Positions 51,246 through 63,546 of a DNA stretch of 64,000 bases are shown here, piece after piece. The notes under the pieces were generated by a model. It saw only the letters and a list, made by a program, of their open reading frames with translations, made no database searches and was not told the DNA's origin. Within the stretch, counting starts at the first letter, position 1. Each line of letters begins with the position of its first letter. Origin of the DNA: Anaerolineae bacterium (GTDB taxonomy: Bacteria > Chloroflexota > Anaerolineae > Aggregatilineales > Phototrophicaceae); NCBI GenBank assembly GCA_023382675.1, contig JAHDWN010000021.1:1-64000 (forward strand), read 5' to 3'. The translations under genes were made by a program, and so were the position numbers.

Positions 51246-52157
51246 TTAGCCCTTCAGTCCGCTCGTCGCGATGCCTTCTGTAAATTGCTTTTGAGTGAAG
51301 AAGTACATGATCAAGATCGGGATGATCATCATCACGGCAGCGGCCATTTGCAGGTGCAGATCACTGGATGCCTCGTTGTTGATGAACTTTGTCAGTCCCA
51401 CAGCCACCGGACGCCAGTCATCGGTTTGCGTGACCAGCAGCGGCCAGAGGAGCGCGTTCCACGAGCCGATGAAGCTAAAGGTGACCGTCGTCATGATCGG
51501 CGCTTTGGACAGCGGCACGACTACCGCGCGCAGGAAGCGCAGATGCCCCGCGCCGTCGATGCGAGCGGCATCCCAGAGTTCTTCCGGAATCTGGGCAAAG
51601 AACTGGCGCAGCAAGAAGATTGTGAACGCCGACGCCATGAACGGGATGGTCAGCGACGGCCAGTTATTGAGCCAGCCGAAGCCGAGCAGGTTCTGGCTCA
51701 AACGACCGATCCAGATGACCGTCAGGTAATTGGGCACCATTGTGGCGACGTGTGGGATCATCAGTGTGGCGACGGTGATGCCGAATAGAACGTTGCGTCC
51801 GATGAAGCGCATCCGCGCGAACGCATAGGCCGCCGGAATGCAGACAAGCATCTGCCCGACCAGCGTGATCCCGGTGATGCGCACGCTGTTCCACATGAAC
51901 TGGCCGAAGTTGGCCTGTTCCCAGGCCAGAGCATAATTCTCAAATCGGAACCGTGATGGGAACCAGTAGCCAAAATTGACTTCGGTGACTGACATGACCG
52001 ACGAACTCAGCATCCAGTAGAAGGGCAGCAGCGCCTGGATTAAACCGACGATGAGGATGGCATAGCTGACGATCTTGCCCCAGGGGATCGGTTTGCGCGG
52101 GGTGGTCTGCTGCGCTTCGGCTGCCGGAATTTCCAGTGGGCGTGCAGTCTCAGCCAT
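51246..52157 (-). CDS. Sugar ABC transporter permease (MalG/UgpE type)
   Basis: From ATG 52157 this is a 303-residue permease with six membrane helices and the EAA motif ELWDAARIDGAGHLRFLRAVVVPLSKAP near residues 205-232. The C-terminus TEGIATSGLKG is typical of MalG. The start overlaps the preceding permease gene by 8 bp. It forms a heteromer with that protein to import a carbohydrate. No ATP-binding subunit is in the window, so a shared MsmK/UgpC-like ATPase elsewhere is likely. Confidence 0.92.
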   Translation of the reverse strand: MAETARPLEIPAAEAQQTTPRKPIPWGKIVSYAILIVGLIQALLPFYWMLSSSVMSVTEVNFGYWFPSRFRFENYALAWEQANFGQFMWNSVRITGITLVGQMLVCIPAAYAFARMRFIGRNVLFGITVATLMIPHVATMVPNYLTVIWIGRLSQNLLGFGWLNNWPSLTIPFMASAFTIFLLRQFFAQIPEELWDAARIDGAGHLRFLRAVVVPLSKAPIMTTVTFSFIGSWNALLWPLLVTQTDDWRPVAVGLTKFINNEASSDLHLQMAAAVMMIIPILIMYFFTQKQFTEGIATSGLKG

Positions 52158-53817
52158 AAAATACCTTACTCCCGGCAACTCGATTCTGAATGAGCGTAAA
52201 AATCAGGATGACGATGAACAACACAATCGACATCGCTGAGGCGTAACCCATGTTCGGGTCGGTGTTGCGGACAGTTTCGAAGATGTAGACGCCAACGGTG
52301 TCGACCGAACTCTGGGCCGCTGGGGTGCGCATGATCCAGATTTGCGTGAAGGCCTGGAACGTGCCGATGATCGAGATCAGCGAGAGGAAGAAGGTCGTCG
52401 GCGACAGCAGCGGCAGCGTGATCCTGCGGAAGACATCCCAGCCGTTAGCACCGTCGATGCGGGCGGCTTCGTAGAGTTCGTTCGGGATATTGCCCAGCCC
52501 GGCCAGGAAGACGACCGTGCAGTAGCCGACGTAAGTCCACGCCGTGTAGAGGATGATCACGATCAGCGCAAGGCTTGGCCCGACCAGCCAATCCGGCACG
52601 CCATCGCCGAAGATGAGGCGGAAGATACCGGTCGGTTCGAGCAGCCATTTTTGCAGCGGCAGCCCCAAGGTGGTCATCAACTGGTTGATCGGCGAGGTGG
52701 GGCGGTGCGAAAACAGGATGTTGAACACAATCGACGTCGCCACAAACGGCATGATGTAGGGCAGGAAGTAGGCAACGCGAAAAAAGGCCTTGCCTTTGAT
52801 GTTCTGAAAGAGCAGATAGGCCAGCCCCAGACCGATGCCCAACTGGAGCGGCACCGTGCCGATCACGAACATGACAGTGATGTTGAAGCCGCGCAGCATT
52901 TCGTTGTCGGCGTTCGCCAGCATCGGCGGCACCTGGGCGATCAGGATGTAACCGGCGGCAGCAATCATCAGGGCAACGGCAGCTTGCGCCATGAAGCGCC
53001 GGCTATCGTCCAGCTTCATCGAGCGCTGCCACAACCCAAATGCCGCGACGATCAGGACGACCCCCAGGCTGATGATGATCACCTGCGGCCAGATTGCTAG
53101 CTCGCCACCGGCCTCTTGCGCGGCAGTCACCTCCGCTTGAATCGCGCTGGCTGTCAATTGGAACGTCAGTATGGCACAGGCGATGAAGAGAATCGCCAGT
53201 GTCATGCGGAAGAGCGCTTCGCCGCCATCCCTGCGTCGGCTGAGCCGCCACCAGACGATGCTGACGACGACTGCTGCGAGAATGCCGAGCCACATCCATT
53301 GATTCGCTTCCAGTGCCGCCGGGTCGCGCAGGCTGGCGAGCAATTCCTGGATGAAGATGCCCTGGACGCGCTCCTGCCCGCGAATGCGCTGTGGAATGTT
53401 GAGGATGATCGGCAGCACAATCACGAACCAGTTGATGAAGAGCAGCAGCGCGCCGGTGTTGACCGCACCGGGCAGCAACGCGAGCAGGTTGTTCGCGCCC
53501 TGTTTGAACTGCCGATAGAGGATATAGCCGCCATAGACGAGCGCGCCGACCGCAACCCAGAAGAAGACAACGTAAGCCAGTTCGCCGAGTGCGGTGGTGT
53601 AGTGCGCCAGGCCACGGTATTCGCCGGGGAAACGCCGCCATTGGTGCAGGCTGACGAAGAAGGCGAAGGCGACGGGGAAGAGGCCGAACAGGAAAATGAG
53701 CAGCCCGGCGGGCATCAGGAACAGATACGCCTGGATGTTTTCCAGAAGTACACGTCGTCGGCGCGGGCGTTTTTGTTGCGACGAGGCAAGACTCGATAAT
53801 TGTGTTGTCGCTGCCAT
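52150..53817 (-). CDS. Sugar ABC transporter permease (MalF-like, enlarged)
   Basis: From ATG 53817 this is a 555-residue permease. The C-terminal 280 residues are the usual core, with EAA motif ELYEAARIDGANGWDVFRRITLPLLSP near 455-481. The N-terminal half carries several extra hydrophobic helices (at about 35-58, 80-105, 115-140, 180-200, 212-230, 250-270 and 285-302), many more than the usual six in all. The amino end QKRPRRRR is strongly basic. It is coupled to the next permease by an 8-bp overlap. Confidence 0.9.
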   Translation of the reverse strand: MAATTQLSSLASSQQKRPRRRRVLLENIQAYLFLMPAGLLIFLFGLFPVAFAFFVSLHQWRRFPGEYRGLAHYTTALGELAYVVFFWVAVGALVYGGYILYRQFKQGANNLLALLPGAVNTGALLLFINWFVIVLPIILNIPQRIRGQERVQGIFIQELLASLRDPAALEANQWMWLGILAAVVVSIVWWRLSRRRDGGEALFRMTLAILFIACAILTFQLTASAIQAEVTAAQEAGGELAIWPQVIIISLGVVLIVAAFGLWQRSMKLDDSRRFMAQAAVALMIAAAGYILIAQVPPMLANADNEMLRGFNITVMFVIGTVPLQLGIGLGLAYLLFQNIKGKAFFRVAYFLPYIMPFVATSIVFNILFSHRPTSPINQLMTTLGLPLQKWLLEPTGIFRLIFGDGVPDWLVGPSLALIVIILYTAWTYVGYCTVVFLAGLGNIPNELYEAARIDGANGWDVFRRITLPLLSPTTFFLSLISIIGTFQAFTQIWIMRTPAAQSSVDTVGVYIFETVRNTDPNMGYASAMSIVLFIVILIFTLIQNRVAGSKVFYG

Positions 53818-53962
53818 GCGCGCAAACCCCCACATAGACTCTTGAAACGATTGTAGCGTTGCGTGCTGGCGATTCGCAGCAGATCAGCAGAAACTTCAAC
53901 AGATCTTAACGCAAATGGCGATCAAGGCAAAATCTGCCACACTCTGAAGCCGGAAAGGTAGA

Positions 53963-53992
53963 CGAGGGTGCGGCTTGATGAGCGCACCCTCG
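53963..53992 (-). terminator. Hairpin after the class III aminotransferase gene
   Basis: CGAGGGTGCG and CGCACCCTCG form a 10-bp perfect stem with a 10-nt loop, 9 bp after the stop codon. The following sequence is only moderately T-rich. Confidence 0.55.
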
Positions 53993-54001
53993 CAATCTTC
54001 G

Positions 54002-55336
54002 TTACAGGCTGTCCATCACGCCGCCCAGGATCGAAACGATCTCGTCAATCTCTTCCTCGCTGATGACGAGCGGTGGTGAAAATGCCAGCGTGCTGCCAAG
54101 CGTGCGTGTGCGCAGCCCACGATCCTGCGCCATTTTGGCGATCTTACCCGCCAGCGCTGCGTCGGGTGTTTTGCTGTCTTTGTCAGCCACGATCTCGACG
54201 CCACAGACGAGACCCAGGCCGCGGACCTCGCCGACGAACGGGAATTCCAGCAGCGTCTGCAAACCGCTCAACAGCCGTGGCCCCAACGCCTTGGCGCGCT
54301 CCGCCAATCCTTCGCGCTCGATAAGCTCAATGTTCGCCAGCCCGACCGCGCAGGCTGTCGCGTGGCCTGAATAGGTATAGCCGTGCATCCAGATTTCAGC
54401 GTCGGATGCGCCCTCGATGCTGTCACGAATGGCGTCGGTGAACTGAATACCACCGAGCGGCTGGTAGCCACTGGTAACACCCTTGGCGAACGACAAAATA
54501 TCCGGCTCGATGCCGAAGTGACGCAGTGCGAACATCTCGCCCGTGCGCCCGAAGCCTGTGATCACCTCGTCTGCGATGAGGAGCACGTCGTATTTGTTAC
54601 AGATCGCGCGCACGAGCGGGAAATATTCCGCCGGGGGCACGATCACACCACCGACGCCCTGCACCGGCTCGGCGATCACGGCTGCGACGGTCTCCGGCCC
54701 TTCGGCGAGGATCGCTTCTTCGATGGCGCGTGCCGCCGCCTGGCCGACCGTTTCGCCCTCGCGTAGATCGCCGTCAAAACGATACGGGTAAGGCGCAGCG
54801 ACGTGGACGAAACCGGGCACTGCCGGCCCGAACATCGTTTGATAGCGCATGACCCCAGTCGCGAACGTAGTCGCCAGCGTGATGCCGTGGTAGGCCAGCT
54901 TGCGGCAGATCACCTTGTATTTCTCCGGCTTGCCCATGCGCTTCCAGTAGTAGCGCGCCGTCTTGAAGGCCGAGTCGTTGCTCTCCGAGCCACCGGATGT
55001 GAAGAAGGTATGTTTCAGGCTGGGATAGGCGTAGCCCGACAGCTTGGCAGCGAGCTGGCTGCTGGGGATGTTCGTCATCCCGGCGAAGTTGGACGTATAT
55101 GCCAGCTTGATCATCTGATCGTAGGCGGCCTTCGCCAATTCCTCGCGACCATAGCCTGCGTTGACGTTCCACAGACCCGCCATGCCATCCAGGATCTTGC
55201 GCCCATCGGTCGTATACAGATAAACACCTTCGCCGCGCTCGACCACCACCGGATCACCGTGCGTCTTCGGGTGCTGAATCGGGTGTACCTGCGCGCGATC
55301 CTGATCTCGGATCGCTTGTGTATCAAAAACTGCCAT
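54002..55336 (-). CDS. Class III PLP-dependent aminotransferase (omega-amino acid type)
   Basis: From ATG 55336, behind GAGG, this is a 444-residue enzyme. FTSGGSESNDSAFKTARYYW near residues 113-132 binds PLP phosphate, IADEVITGFGRTGEMF near 253-268 contains the PLP-pyridine Asp, and the PLP lysine is in LSFAKGVTSGYQPLGG near 281-296. This matches beta-alanine/putrescine or omega-amino acid:pyruvate aminotransferases. The gene stands alone, so its amine donor is unclear. Confidence 0.92.
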   Translation of the reverse strand: MAVFDTQAIRDQDRAQVHPIQHPKTHGDPVVVERGEGVYLYTTDGRKILDGMAGLWNVNAGYGREELAKAAYDQMIKLAYTSNFAGMTNIPSSQLAAKLSGYAYPSLKHTFFTSGGSESNDSAFKTARYYWKRMGKPEKYKVICRKLAYHGITLATTFATGVMRYQTMFGPAVPGFVHVAAPYPYRFDGDLREGETVGQAAARAIEEAILAEGPETVAAVIAEPVQGVGGVIVPPAEYFPLVRAICNKYDVLLIADEVITGFGRTGEMFALRHFGIEPDILSFAKGVTSGYQPLGGIQFTDAIRDSIEGASDAEIWMHGYTYSGHATACAVGLANIELIEREGLAERAKALGPRLLSGLQTLLEFPFVGEVRGLGLVCGVEIVADKDSKTPDAALAGKIAKMAQDRGLRTRTLGSTLAFSPPLVISEEEIDEIVSILGGVMDSL

Positions 55337-55663
55337 GTTTTGCCTCACAGAACAGGATGTATCGATCGCGCGCCGATTGTAACGCGGATGCAGGTTTGTA
55401 ACACTTGACTGCGCTGTGGGTCTTTATGGGTGCGTGAGCCTTGAAACGGATGAGAACTGGCGGAGTGTCATGTCTCGCAATCACCATCTCAATTACCTTG
55501 CCATACGTATAAGACTCATCGATAGCGATCACATAATCTTCAATACCTCCACTTTCGACCCGATTCACTTCCCTGCAAAATCTACGGTGAACGATCCGGT
55601 TTAACGGTATGCTTATAAGCGGTAATATCTCTCGAATAAGGATTAGTCTGCTGGAGGCATATT
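55337..55663. other. Intergenic region with low GC, no gene assigned
   Basis: This 327-bp gap has visibly lower GC than the flanks. It contains the palindrome GCTTATAAGC at 55611-55620. An 81-codon minus-strand frame (55323-55568) overlaps the aminotransferase start and has no recognisable features, so no gene is called. It may mark the left edge of a transferred segment. Confidence 0.4.
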
Positions 55664-57430
55664 ATGCCGCGTCGTCGAAGTACATCGTCGGCTATCGCCA
55701 AAATGCTTCGAGACATGAAAAAGGCTGAAAAGGCTCGACAAAGACAATCAGAACAGCGCGCTCGAGAGGCTGAGAAGGCTCAAAAGGCCTATTTGCGTGA
55801 GTTGGAAGAAGCAAGGAAATTGGAGGAGAAGAGTCGAAGACTTGCTCAACTTGAGGAGGAGCAAGCAATGAAACTGGAGGAGAGTGATCGAAAACGTGTT
55901 GCACGTGAGATGGAGCAAGCAAAGAAGTTGGCCGATAAGGAATTGAAGCTTGCTGAAAAAGAGCGTCATCGACTCTATGTTGAGTCCCGCATAGCGCAGA
56001 CTGAACTACAGAATGCCGAATTAGAAGCATTTATTGATGAGCTTAACGGCGTGCTTGCTACGACGTTTGACGTCGACGATTATTTGGATTTGGACTCGCT
56101 GAAAACGAATCCAGCCATTTCCGACTTCCAGATACCTCTTCATCTGCGGCTAAAGGCATCAGAACCGAGAATAGAAAACTATCTCCCTGAGCCGCCTTCA
56201 ACTCTGCAAAAAGCGATACCTTGGGTAAAAAGCAAGTTTGAGCGCGAAGTACACACAGCGACCAAGCTCTTCAAGGGGGATATGGATAAATATCAAGCTG
56301 CCGAGAACAGCCGAAAGGCTGGGCTTCAAGCATTACAGGAGGAACACGACAGAAAGACAAAAGCGTTGCTTGAAGAAGCGGAATCGAGAAACAATGAGTT
56401 GGAGCAACTCAAGCAGGATTTTGCTGCCGGGCAACCAGATGCGATTGTCGATTATTTCGTTCTGGTTCTGAGCGCGAGCAACTATCCCGAAGGGTTCCCA
56501 CAACACGCAAAGTTAGCCTATGTGCCTGAGTCCAAGCAGATCGTCATCGAATATGATCTGCCGCCCTTCGAGATTGTTCCCGAAATTGGCACTTACAAGT
56601 ACGTGAAATCGTCAGATGAGATTACAACGACAGCGCGCCCGATAAGTCAGAGGCGAGCGCTTTATGCCTCCGTCATTGCCCAGGTGACGCTCCGTACAGT
56701 ACATGAAGTATTAGAAGCCGACAGAACTGAACATATCGATTCAGTGGTGTTCAATGGCTACGTCGATACGATTGACAAAGCAACAGGGAGACCGGCTCGC
56801 ATCTGCTTGGTGACGCTTCGTGTCACCAGAGATACATTTCTCGAACTTGATCTCGAGAACGTTGATCCTGAGCTTTGCCTGAAGGCGCTAAGTGCCAGTG
56901 TTTCCAAGAGTCCATCAGAGCTTGCACCGGTGCGTCCTGTGCTTGAATTCGATATGGTGGACCCCAGATTCATTGAAGAAACGGACGTAATTTCCACTTT
57001 GGACCAACGTCCAAACTTGATGAAACTTTCCCCCTCTGAATTTGAGGCACTCATATCCAATCTCTTTCAGGAAATGGGGTTGGAAACTCGGCTCACCCAG
57101 GCTTCACGGGATGGCGGAGTCGATTGTGTTGCTTATGATCCGCGCCCAATTCTGGGTGGCAAAGTCGTTATTCAAGCAAAACGCTACAAGAATACTGTTG
57201 GGGTAAGTGCAGTACGTGATTTGTACGGGACATTACAAAATGAAGGCGCTTCCAAGGGTATTCTCGTGACAACCAGCGGCTATGGTAAGGCAGCTTTTGA
57301 GTTTGCTGAGGGAAAGCCGATAGAGCTATTGAGCGGCAGCAATCTGCTTTACTTGTTGTCCGAACATGCGGGCATCGAGGCAAAGATCGAAGTCCCGGAT
57401 GATTGGAAAGATCCGGTACAAGACTCGTAA
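55664..57430 (+). CDS. Mrr-type restriction endonuclease-like protein with long coiled coil
   Basis: This 588-residue protein starts at an ATG behind GGAGG. Residues 12-125 are an almost continuous charged coiled coil (KAEKARQRQSEQRAREAEK and following), with a second shorter one at about 210-265. A middle region (270-440) is unassigned. Residues 455-565 are a Mrr-like PD-(D/E)xK nuclease: LSPSEFEALISNLF, then Asp487 in DGGVDCVAY, then QAKRY with Gln504 and Lys506. Type IV Mrr enzymes cut modified foreign DNA. GC content is lower than in the flanking genes, which suggests acquisition by transfer. The middle part may be a sensor or scaffold. Confidence 0.85.
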   Translation: MPRRRSTSSAIAKMLRDMKKAEKARQRQSEQRAREAEKAQKAYLRELEEARKLEEKSRRLAQLEEEQAMKLEESDRKRVAREMEQAKKLADKELKLAEKERHRLYVESRIAQTELQNAELEAFIDELNGVLATTFDVDDYLDLDSLKTNPAISDFQIPLHLRLKASEPRIENYLPEPPSTLQKAIPWVKSKFEREVHTATKLFKGDMDKYQAAENSRKAGLQALQEEHDRKTKALLEEAESRNNELEQLKQDFAAGQPDAIVDYFVLVLSASNYPEGFPQHAKLAYVPESKQIVIEYDLPPFEIVPEIGTYKYVKSSDEITTTARPISQRRALYASVIAQVTLRTVHEVLEADRTEHIDSVVFNGYVDTIDKATGRPARICLVTLRVTRDTFLELDLENVDPELCLKALSASVSKSPSELAPVRPVLEFDMVDPRFIEETDVISTLDQRPNLMKLSPSEFEALISNLFQEMGLETRLTQASRDGGVDCVAYDPRPILGGKVVIQAKRYKNTVGVSAVRDLYGTLQNEGASKGILVTTSGYGKAAFEFAEGKPIELLSGSNLLYLLSEHAGIEAKIEVPDDWKDPVQDS

Positions 57431-57526
57431 GCTGGACGTTGAGCGAAGCGCATCTGTAGAGGGAAAGAGCAATAAATGGCAACCTCGACAGAAGTTGCCA
57501 TCTCTCTCGTTGACAAAGGCGACGAC

Positions 57527-60424
<2,898 letters not shown>

Positions 60425-60454
60425 ACGCTCTCACTCACCCTGGCAGCTGTTTAA

Positions 60455-60468
60455 CGGACATTTGTTCG
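60455..60468 (-). promoter_or_regulatory. SOS (LexA) box at the uvrA promoter
   Basis: The minus strand reads CGAACAAATGTCCG, one mismatch from the Gram-positive LexA consensus core GAAC-N4-GTTC. It lies 4 bp downstream of a TATAAT element at 60477-60472, so it covers the predicted start site. Confidence 0.65.
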
Positions 60469-60661
60469 AGGATTATACGCCCGGTCGTTGTGGATGGGTA
60501 GGGCATGGCGACGCATCCCTACAGACATACCTATTCTAACCCTCCATGATAAATGCGAGGTGAGATGTGACGAAAATCTCGTTGCTATTCATCCCAAGAT
60601 CGCATTGCTAATCAGCGCGCGCCGGACTAAGATTGAAGTTCATTGAGGGTCAGGAGGTATC

Positions 60662-61411
60662 ATGTTGCTGGAATTCCATGAACTCGCGGAAGCTACACAT
60701 CGCATTCTGAATCCGCTCAGCCACGACAAACTAATGCTGCTGGGGGAAATCTGCCGCCTGCAAGAGGACATGCAGATACTCGATCTTGCCTGTGGCAAAG
60801 GCGAAATGCTGTGCCAATGGGCCTGGAAATATGGGCTTCGTGGGCAAGGCGTGGACATCAGCACGGTTTTTCTGGATGCTGCCAGGGCGCGGGCTGTAGA
60901 GCTTCGCGTCGCAGAGCGGCTGGTTTTCACGCAAGAAGACGCTGGCAAGTACGTTGCCCAACCCGGCCAATTCGATGTCGTGAGCTGCATCGGCGCAACC
61001 TGGATCGGTAATGGGCTGGTCGGCACGATCAATCTGCTGAAACCTGCGCTAAAAACCGATGGGTTGATGCTCATCGGCGAGCCCTACTGGATCGGCGCGC
61101 CGCCCCCCGGCGCTCACGAAGCACTGGGCGTTCAGCCGGACGATTTCACGTCCCTGATCGGTACCCTCGATCGCATCGAGAGCACCGGTATGGAACTGAT
61201 CGAAATGGTTCTGGCGAACCAGGATGATTGGGATCGCTATGAGGCGATGCAGTGGCAGACACTGAGCGACTATCTGCGAGCGCATCCGGACAATGCCACG
61301 GCGCAGGCTGCGTGGGAATGGAAAGCGAAAGATCGGCGCGCTTACCTCGAATATGGCCGCCGCTATCTTGGCTGGGGTGTGTTTGTGCTGCGCAGTGCTC
61401 TGGCGCGCTGA
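60662..61411 (+). CDS. SAM-dependent methyltransferase
   Basis: This 249-residue protein has a class I methyltransferase fold. Motif I is ILDLACGKGEMLCQWA near residues 39-54, the acidic loop is GVDISTVFLDAAR near 62-74, and motif IV is FDVVSCIGATWIGNG near 102-116. A C-terminal part rich in Trp and Tyr (EWKAKDRRAYLEYGRRYLGWGVFV) may bind the substrate, which is unknown. The ATG is preceded by AGGAGG. It is transcribed divergently from uvrA. Confidence 0.87.
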   Translation: MLLEFHELAEATHRILNPLSHDKLMLLGEICRLQEDMQILDLACGKGEMLCQWAWKYGLRGQGVDISTVFLDAARARAVELRVAERLVFTQEDAGKYVAQPGQFDVVSCIGATWIGNGLVGTINLLKPALKTDGLMLIGEPYWIGAPPPGAHEALGVQPDDFTSLIGTLDRIESTGMELIEMVLANQDDWDRYEAMQWQTLSDYLRAHPDNATAQAAWEWKAKDRRAYLEYGRRYLGWGVFVLRSALAR

Positions 61412-61515
61412 ATCGTTATCCCAGATTCCATCCCTAGATCGACCGCATCTCCAACCTTTGGCGGATTACGCCGCCACGCTTTGCCGTATAATGATAATAA
61501 TGCATTGTCATTTGG

Positions 61516-61622
61516 GCCTCGGCCATCGCGTAGGCTGCGCGTAGGGCGCGCGCCGAGGCTTCACCCGCCATGCGTCATGCGCATAATTTCCCCATCCACT
61601 AATATGCAAACTGCATAATTTC
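61516..61622. repeat. Inverted and direct repeats upstream of the exported protein gene
   Basis: GCCTCGGC (61516-61523) and GCCGAGGC (61552-61559) are inverted. The 11-mer GCATAATTTCC occurs at about 61579 and again 33 bp later. No function can be assigned; they lie in a 232-bp gap between the methyltransferase gene and the next gene. Confidence 0.4.
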
Positions 61623-61643
61623 CAACTCGGAGATCCAATCTAC

Positions 61644-62426
61644 ATGAAGATCCGTAATGTCTTCGCATCTTTGCTCCTGATCCTTGCCTTTGCCATCCCT
61701 GCCGCCGCGCAGGCACAGGACACACTAACTGTCTCGACGGGTGATATCCGTCTGATGATTGATAAGGCCTTCGCCACCGGCGTCAGCTTCAATTTGCTGC
61801 CCGCCGACCCGACCGAGTTCGGCCCTGGTTTTGCCGAGCCTGCCAGTTTGCAGATCGGCTTTTCCAATCCGCCGCCCGGTTTTGCGCCGGAGTCAATCCT
61901 GACGATTCGCATCTACGAAACCGTCAATTTCGCGGGATATCCAGAGCATGAACGTCGGCTTGCTCAGCTTCAGGATATGCTGGCGAATCGCCCCGACCTT
62001 GCCGGGTATACGACTTACCGTGAGAATGTGGCTGAGCGAGCGCTGCCATTCATCCCGGTTTACACACACGGGCAGGTGCTGTCCGCCCGCGCCGAATACG
62101 TGGAGACACCCACCTTCGCAGGTATTCAGTACATTGCGGCTTTCAGCGCGGATGTCAGCCCGTTCAACAGCAACAGCTTCATCTACACAATCCAGGGTGT
62201 GACGCCGGACGGCAAGCACTATATCTCGGCGCAAAGTTTCATCAGCACCGATTTGTTCCCGGCGGAACCCACGATAGATGACCCGGCGGCTTTCCAGGCG
62301 AATCTCCCGACCTACATCGAGGAGAGCATCGCTACGCTCAACGCCGGCATGCCGGAGGATTTCTCGCCTTCGTTGGCGGATATCGACGCGGCGATGGAGT
62401 CGTTGTTCATCCCGCCATTCGAGTAG
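61644..62426 (+). CDS. Exported protein of unknown function
   Basis: I do not recognise this 260-residue protein. It has a clear signal peptide (MKIRNVFASLLLILAFAIPAAAQAQ, cut near residue 25). The mature part looks beta-rich (IRIYETVNFAGYPEHERRL, YIAAFSADVSPFNSNSFIY), contains no Cys, and has no repeats or recognisable catalytic motif. The C-terminal half includes acidic segments (PTIDDPAAF, SLADIDAAMES). The next gene downstream, 130 bp away, also encodes an exported protein, and the pair may work together. Confidence 0.7.
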   Translation: MKIRNVFASLLLILAFAIPAAAQAQDTLTVSTGDIRLMIDKAFATGVSFNLLPADPTEFGPGFAEPASLQIGFSNPPPGFAPESILTIRIYETVNFAGYPEHERRLAQLQDMLANRPDLAGYTTYRENVAERALPFIPVYTHGQVLSARAEYVETPTFAGIQYIAAFSADVSPFNSNSFIYTIQGVTPDGKHYISAQSFISTDLFPAEPTIDDPAAFQANLPTYIEESIATLNAGMPEDFSPSLADIDAAMESLFIPPFE

Positions 62427-62556
62427 GAATACACATTCAGGGGGTGCACGGTTGTGCGCCCCACACAATCCCCGCGTTTCGCCTACGTTCTCGTTCAGTT
62501 TTGGGCCGACGTGCTATAAACTCACCTATTGCATCGATTCAGCCCAGAAGATCCGC

Positions 62557-63114
62557 ATGAGACTGCGCCTGGCACCGCTGATTGTGCTCTTGATCGTACT
62601 CGTCGCTATCGACATCGCCCTGCGCCTTTATTCCGCTGGGCCCCCCGTGGCTCAGACACCCATACCCAGCCTCACGCCTTCAGCGCCCGCCACACTCGCG
62701 CCAGAAACAACCATCCAACCGCAGACAATTGAAATCGCCTTTCAGTGTTATGAGCGCGGCGTGATGATCTGGCGTTCGGATTCCGGCACGATTTATGCGC
62801 TGGAGGGGCTAACAGGCGGTCGGGTTTTCATTTTCGAAGGCGGCACGTATGCCGATCTGCCGGAAGCGGCGGGCACGCCACCGCGCTCGACGCTTCTGCT
62901 GCCGCAGTCAGGCTTTGGTAAGGTCTGGGCAAGCGATCTGACAGTGCGGAGCGCGCTCGGCTGGGCAGTGCTGCCAGAGCGCGCTTATGATTCGCTGATT
63001 ACTCCGTATTCCAGCCGCATTGTGATTGGCGTTCCGGGCGGTGCAGTCGAAATCAACTATCTCGGCGGCTATTACCGTGTGCTCACGCCTGGGAAGGCGC
63101 TCAACTGCTCATAA
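62557..63114 (+). CDS. Membrane-anchored exported protein of unknown function
   Basis: The ATG at 62557 gives 185 residues. An N-terminal membrane helix lies at about 5-24, then a Pro/Thr/Ser-rich linker (about 27-57), then a compact domain of about 120 residues with two Cys (FQCYERGVM and the terminal ALNCS) that could form a disulfide. No family is recognised. No strong ribosome-binding site is seen; AGAAGATC is the nearest purine stretch. The gene ends 2 bp before the convergent mgsA stop. Confidence 0.6.
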   Translation: MRLRLAPLIVLLIVLVAIDIALRLYSAGPPVAQTPIPSLTPSAPATLAPETTIQPQTIEIAFQCYERGVMIWRSDSGTIYALEGLTGGRVFIFEGGTYADLPEAAGTPPRSTLLLPQSGFGKVWASDLTVRSALGWAVLPERAYDSLITPYSSRIVIGVPGGAVEINYLGGYYRVLTPGKALNCS

Positions 63115-63116
63115 CG

Positions 63117-63494
63117 TCAGAGCGCGCGTCCGGAGATGATGAACAGGGCGGTTGCCGGGTTGGTCGCGAGTGGCACTTCATGCACATTGCAAATCCGCAA
63201 GAGCGTGTGGATGTCCGGGTCATGGGGCTGCGCCGTCAGCGGATCGATAAAGAAGAAGACGGCTTCGATCTTGCCCTCGGCCACCTGCGCGGCGATCTGA
63301 GCGTCGCCGCCGATTGGCCCCGATAGCATCAGCTGGACGGTCAGCCCTAGCTCGTCGCGCAGTAGTTTGCCCGTTGTATGGGTAGCGATCAGTTCGTAGC
63401 GTTCCAATACCTCGCGATGATCGCGAACGAATTGGAGCATGGCCTGTTTCTTGCCATCATGCGCAATGAGCGCAACTGTTTTCAGTTCTCCCAT
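63117..63494 (-). CDS. mgsA: Methylglyoxal synthase
   Basis: From ATG 63494, with GGGGAGAA upstream, this is a 125-residue protein. The family signatures are all present: ALIAHDGKKQ near residues 7-16, THTTGKLL near 38-45, LSGPIGGDAQIAAQVAEG near 57-74 with the catalytic Asp, FFFIDPLTAQPHDPDI near 80-95 and PLATNPATA near 108-116. It converts dihydroxyacetone phosphate to methylglyoxal and phosphate, a bypass used when phosphate is scarce. The same window carries a full pst operon, but no shared regulatory site was seen. Confidence 0.95.
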   Translation of the reverse strand: MGELKTVALIAHDGKKQAMLQFVRDHREVLERYELIATHTTGKLLRDELGLTVQLMLSGPIGGDAQIAAQVAEGKIEAVFFFIDPLTAQPHDPDIHTLLRICNVHEVPLATNPATALFIISGRAL

Positions 63495-63546
63495 GGTCAA
63501 TTCTCCCCTGAGAATGATCGTGTCTCTTGTTCATACGCTCCGCGTC

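Noticed and set aside
55323-55568. An 81-codon minus-strand frame before the class III aminotransferase
   Set aside because: It overlaps the aminotransferase start, has no ribosome-binding site that I can see and no recognisable sequence features.
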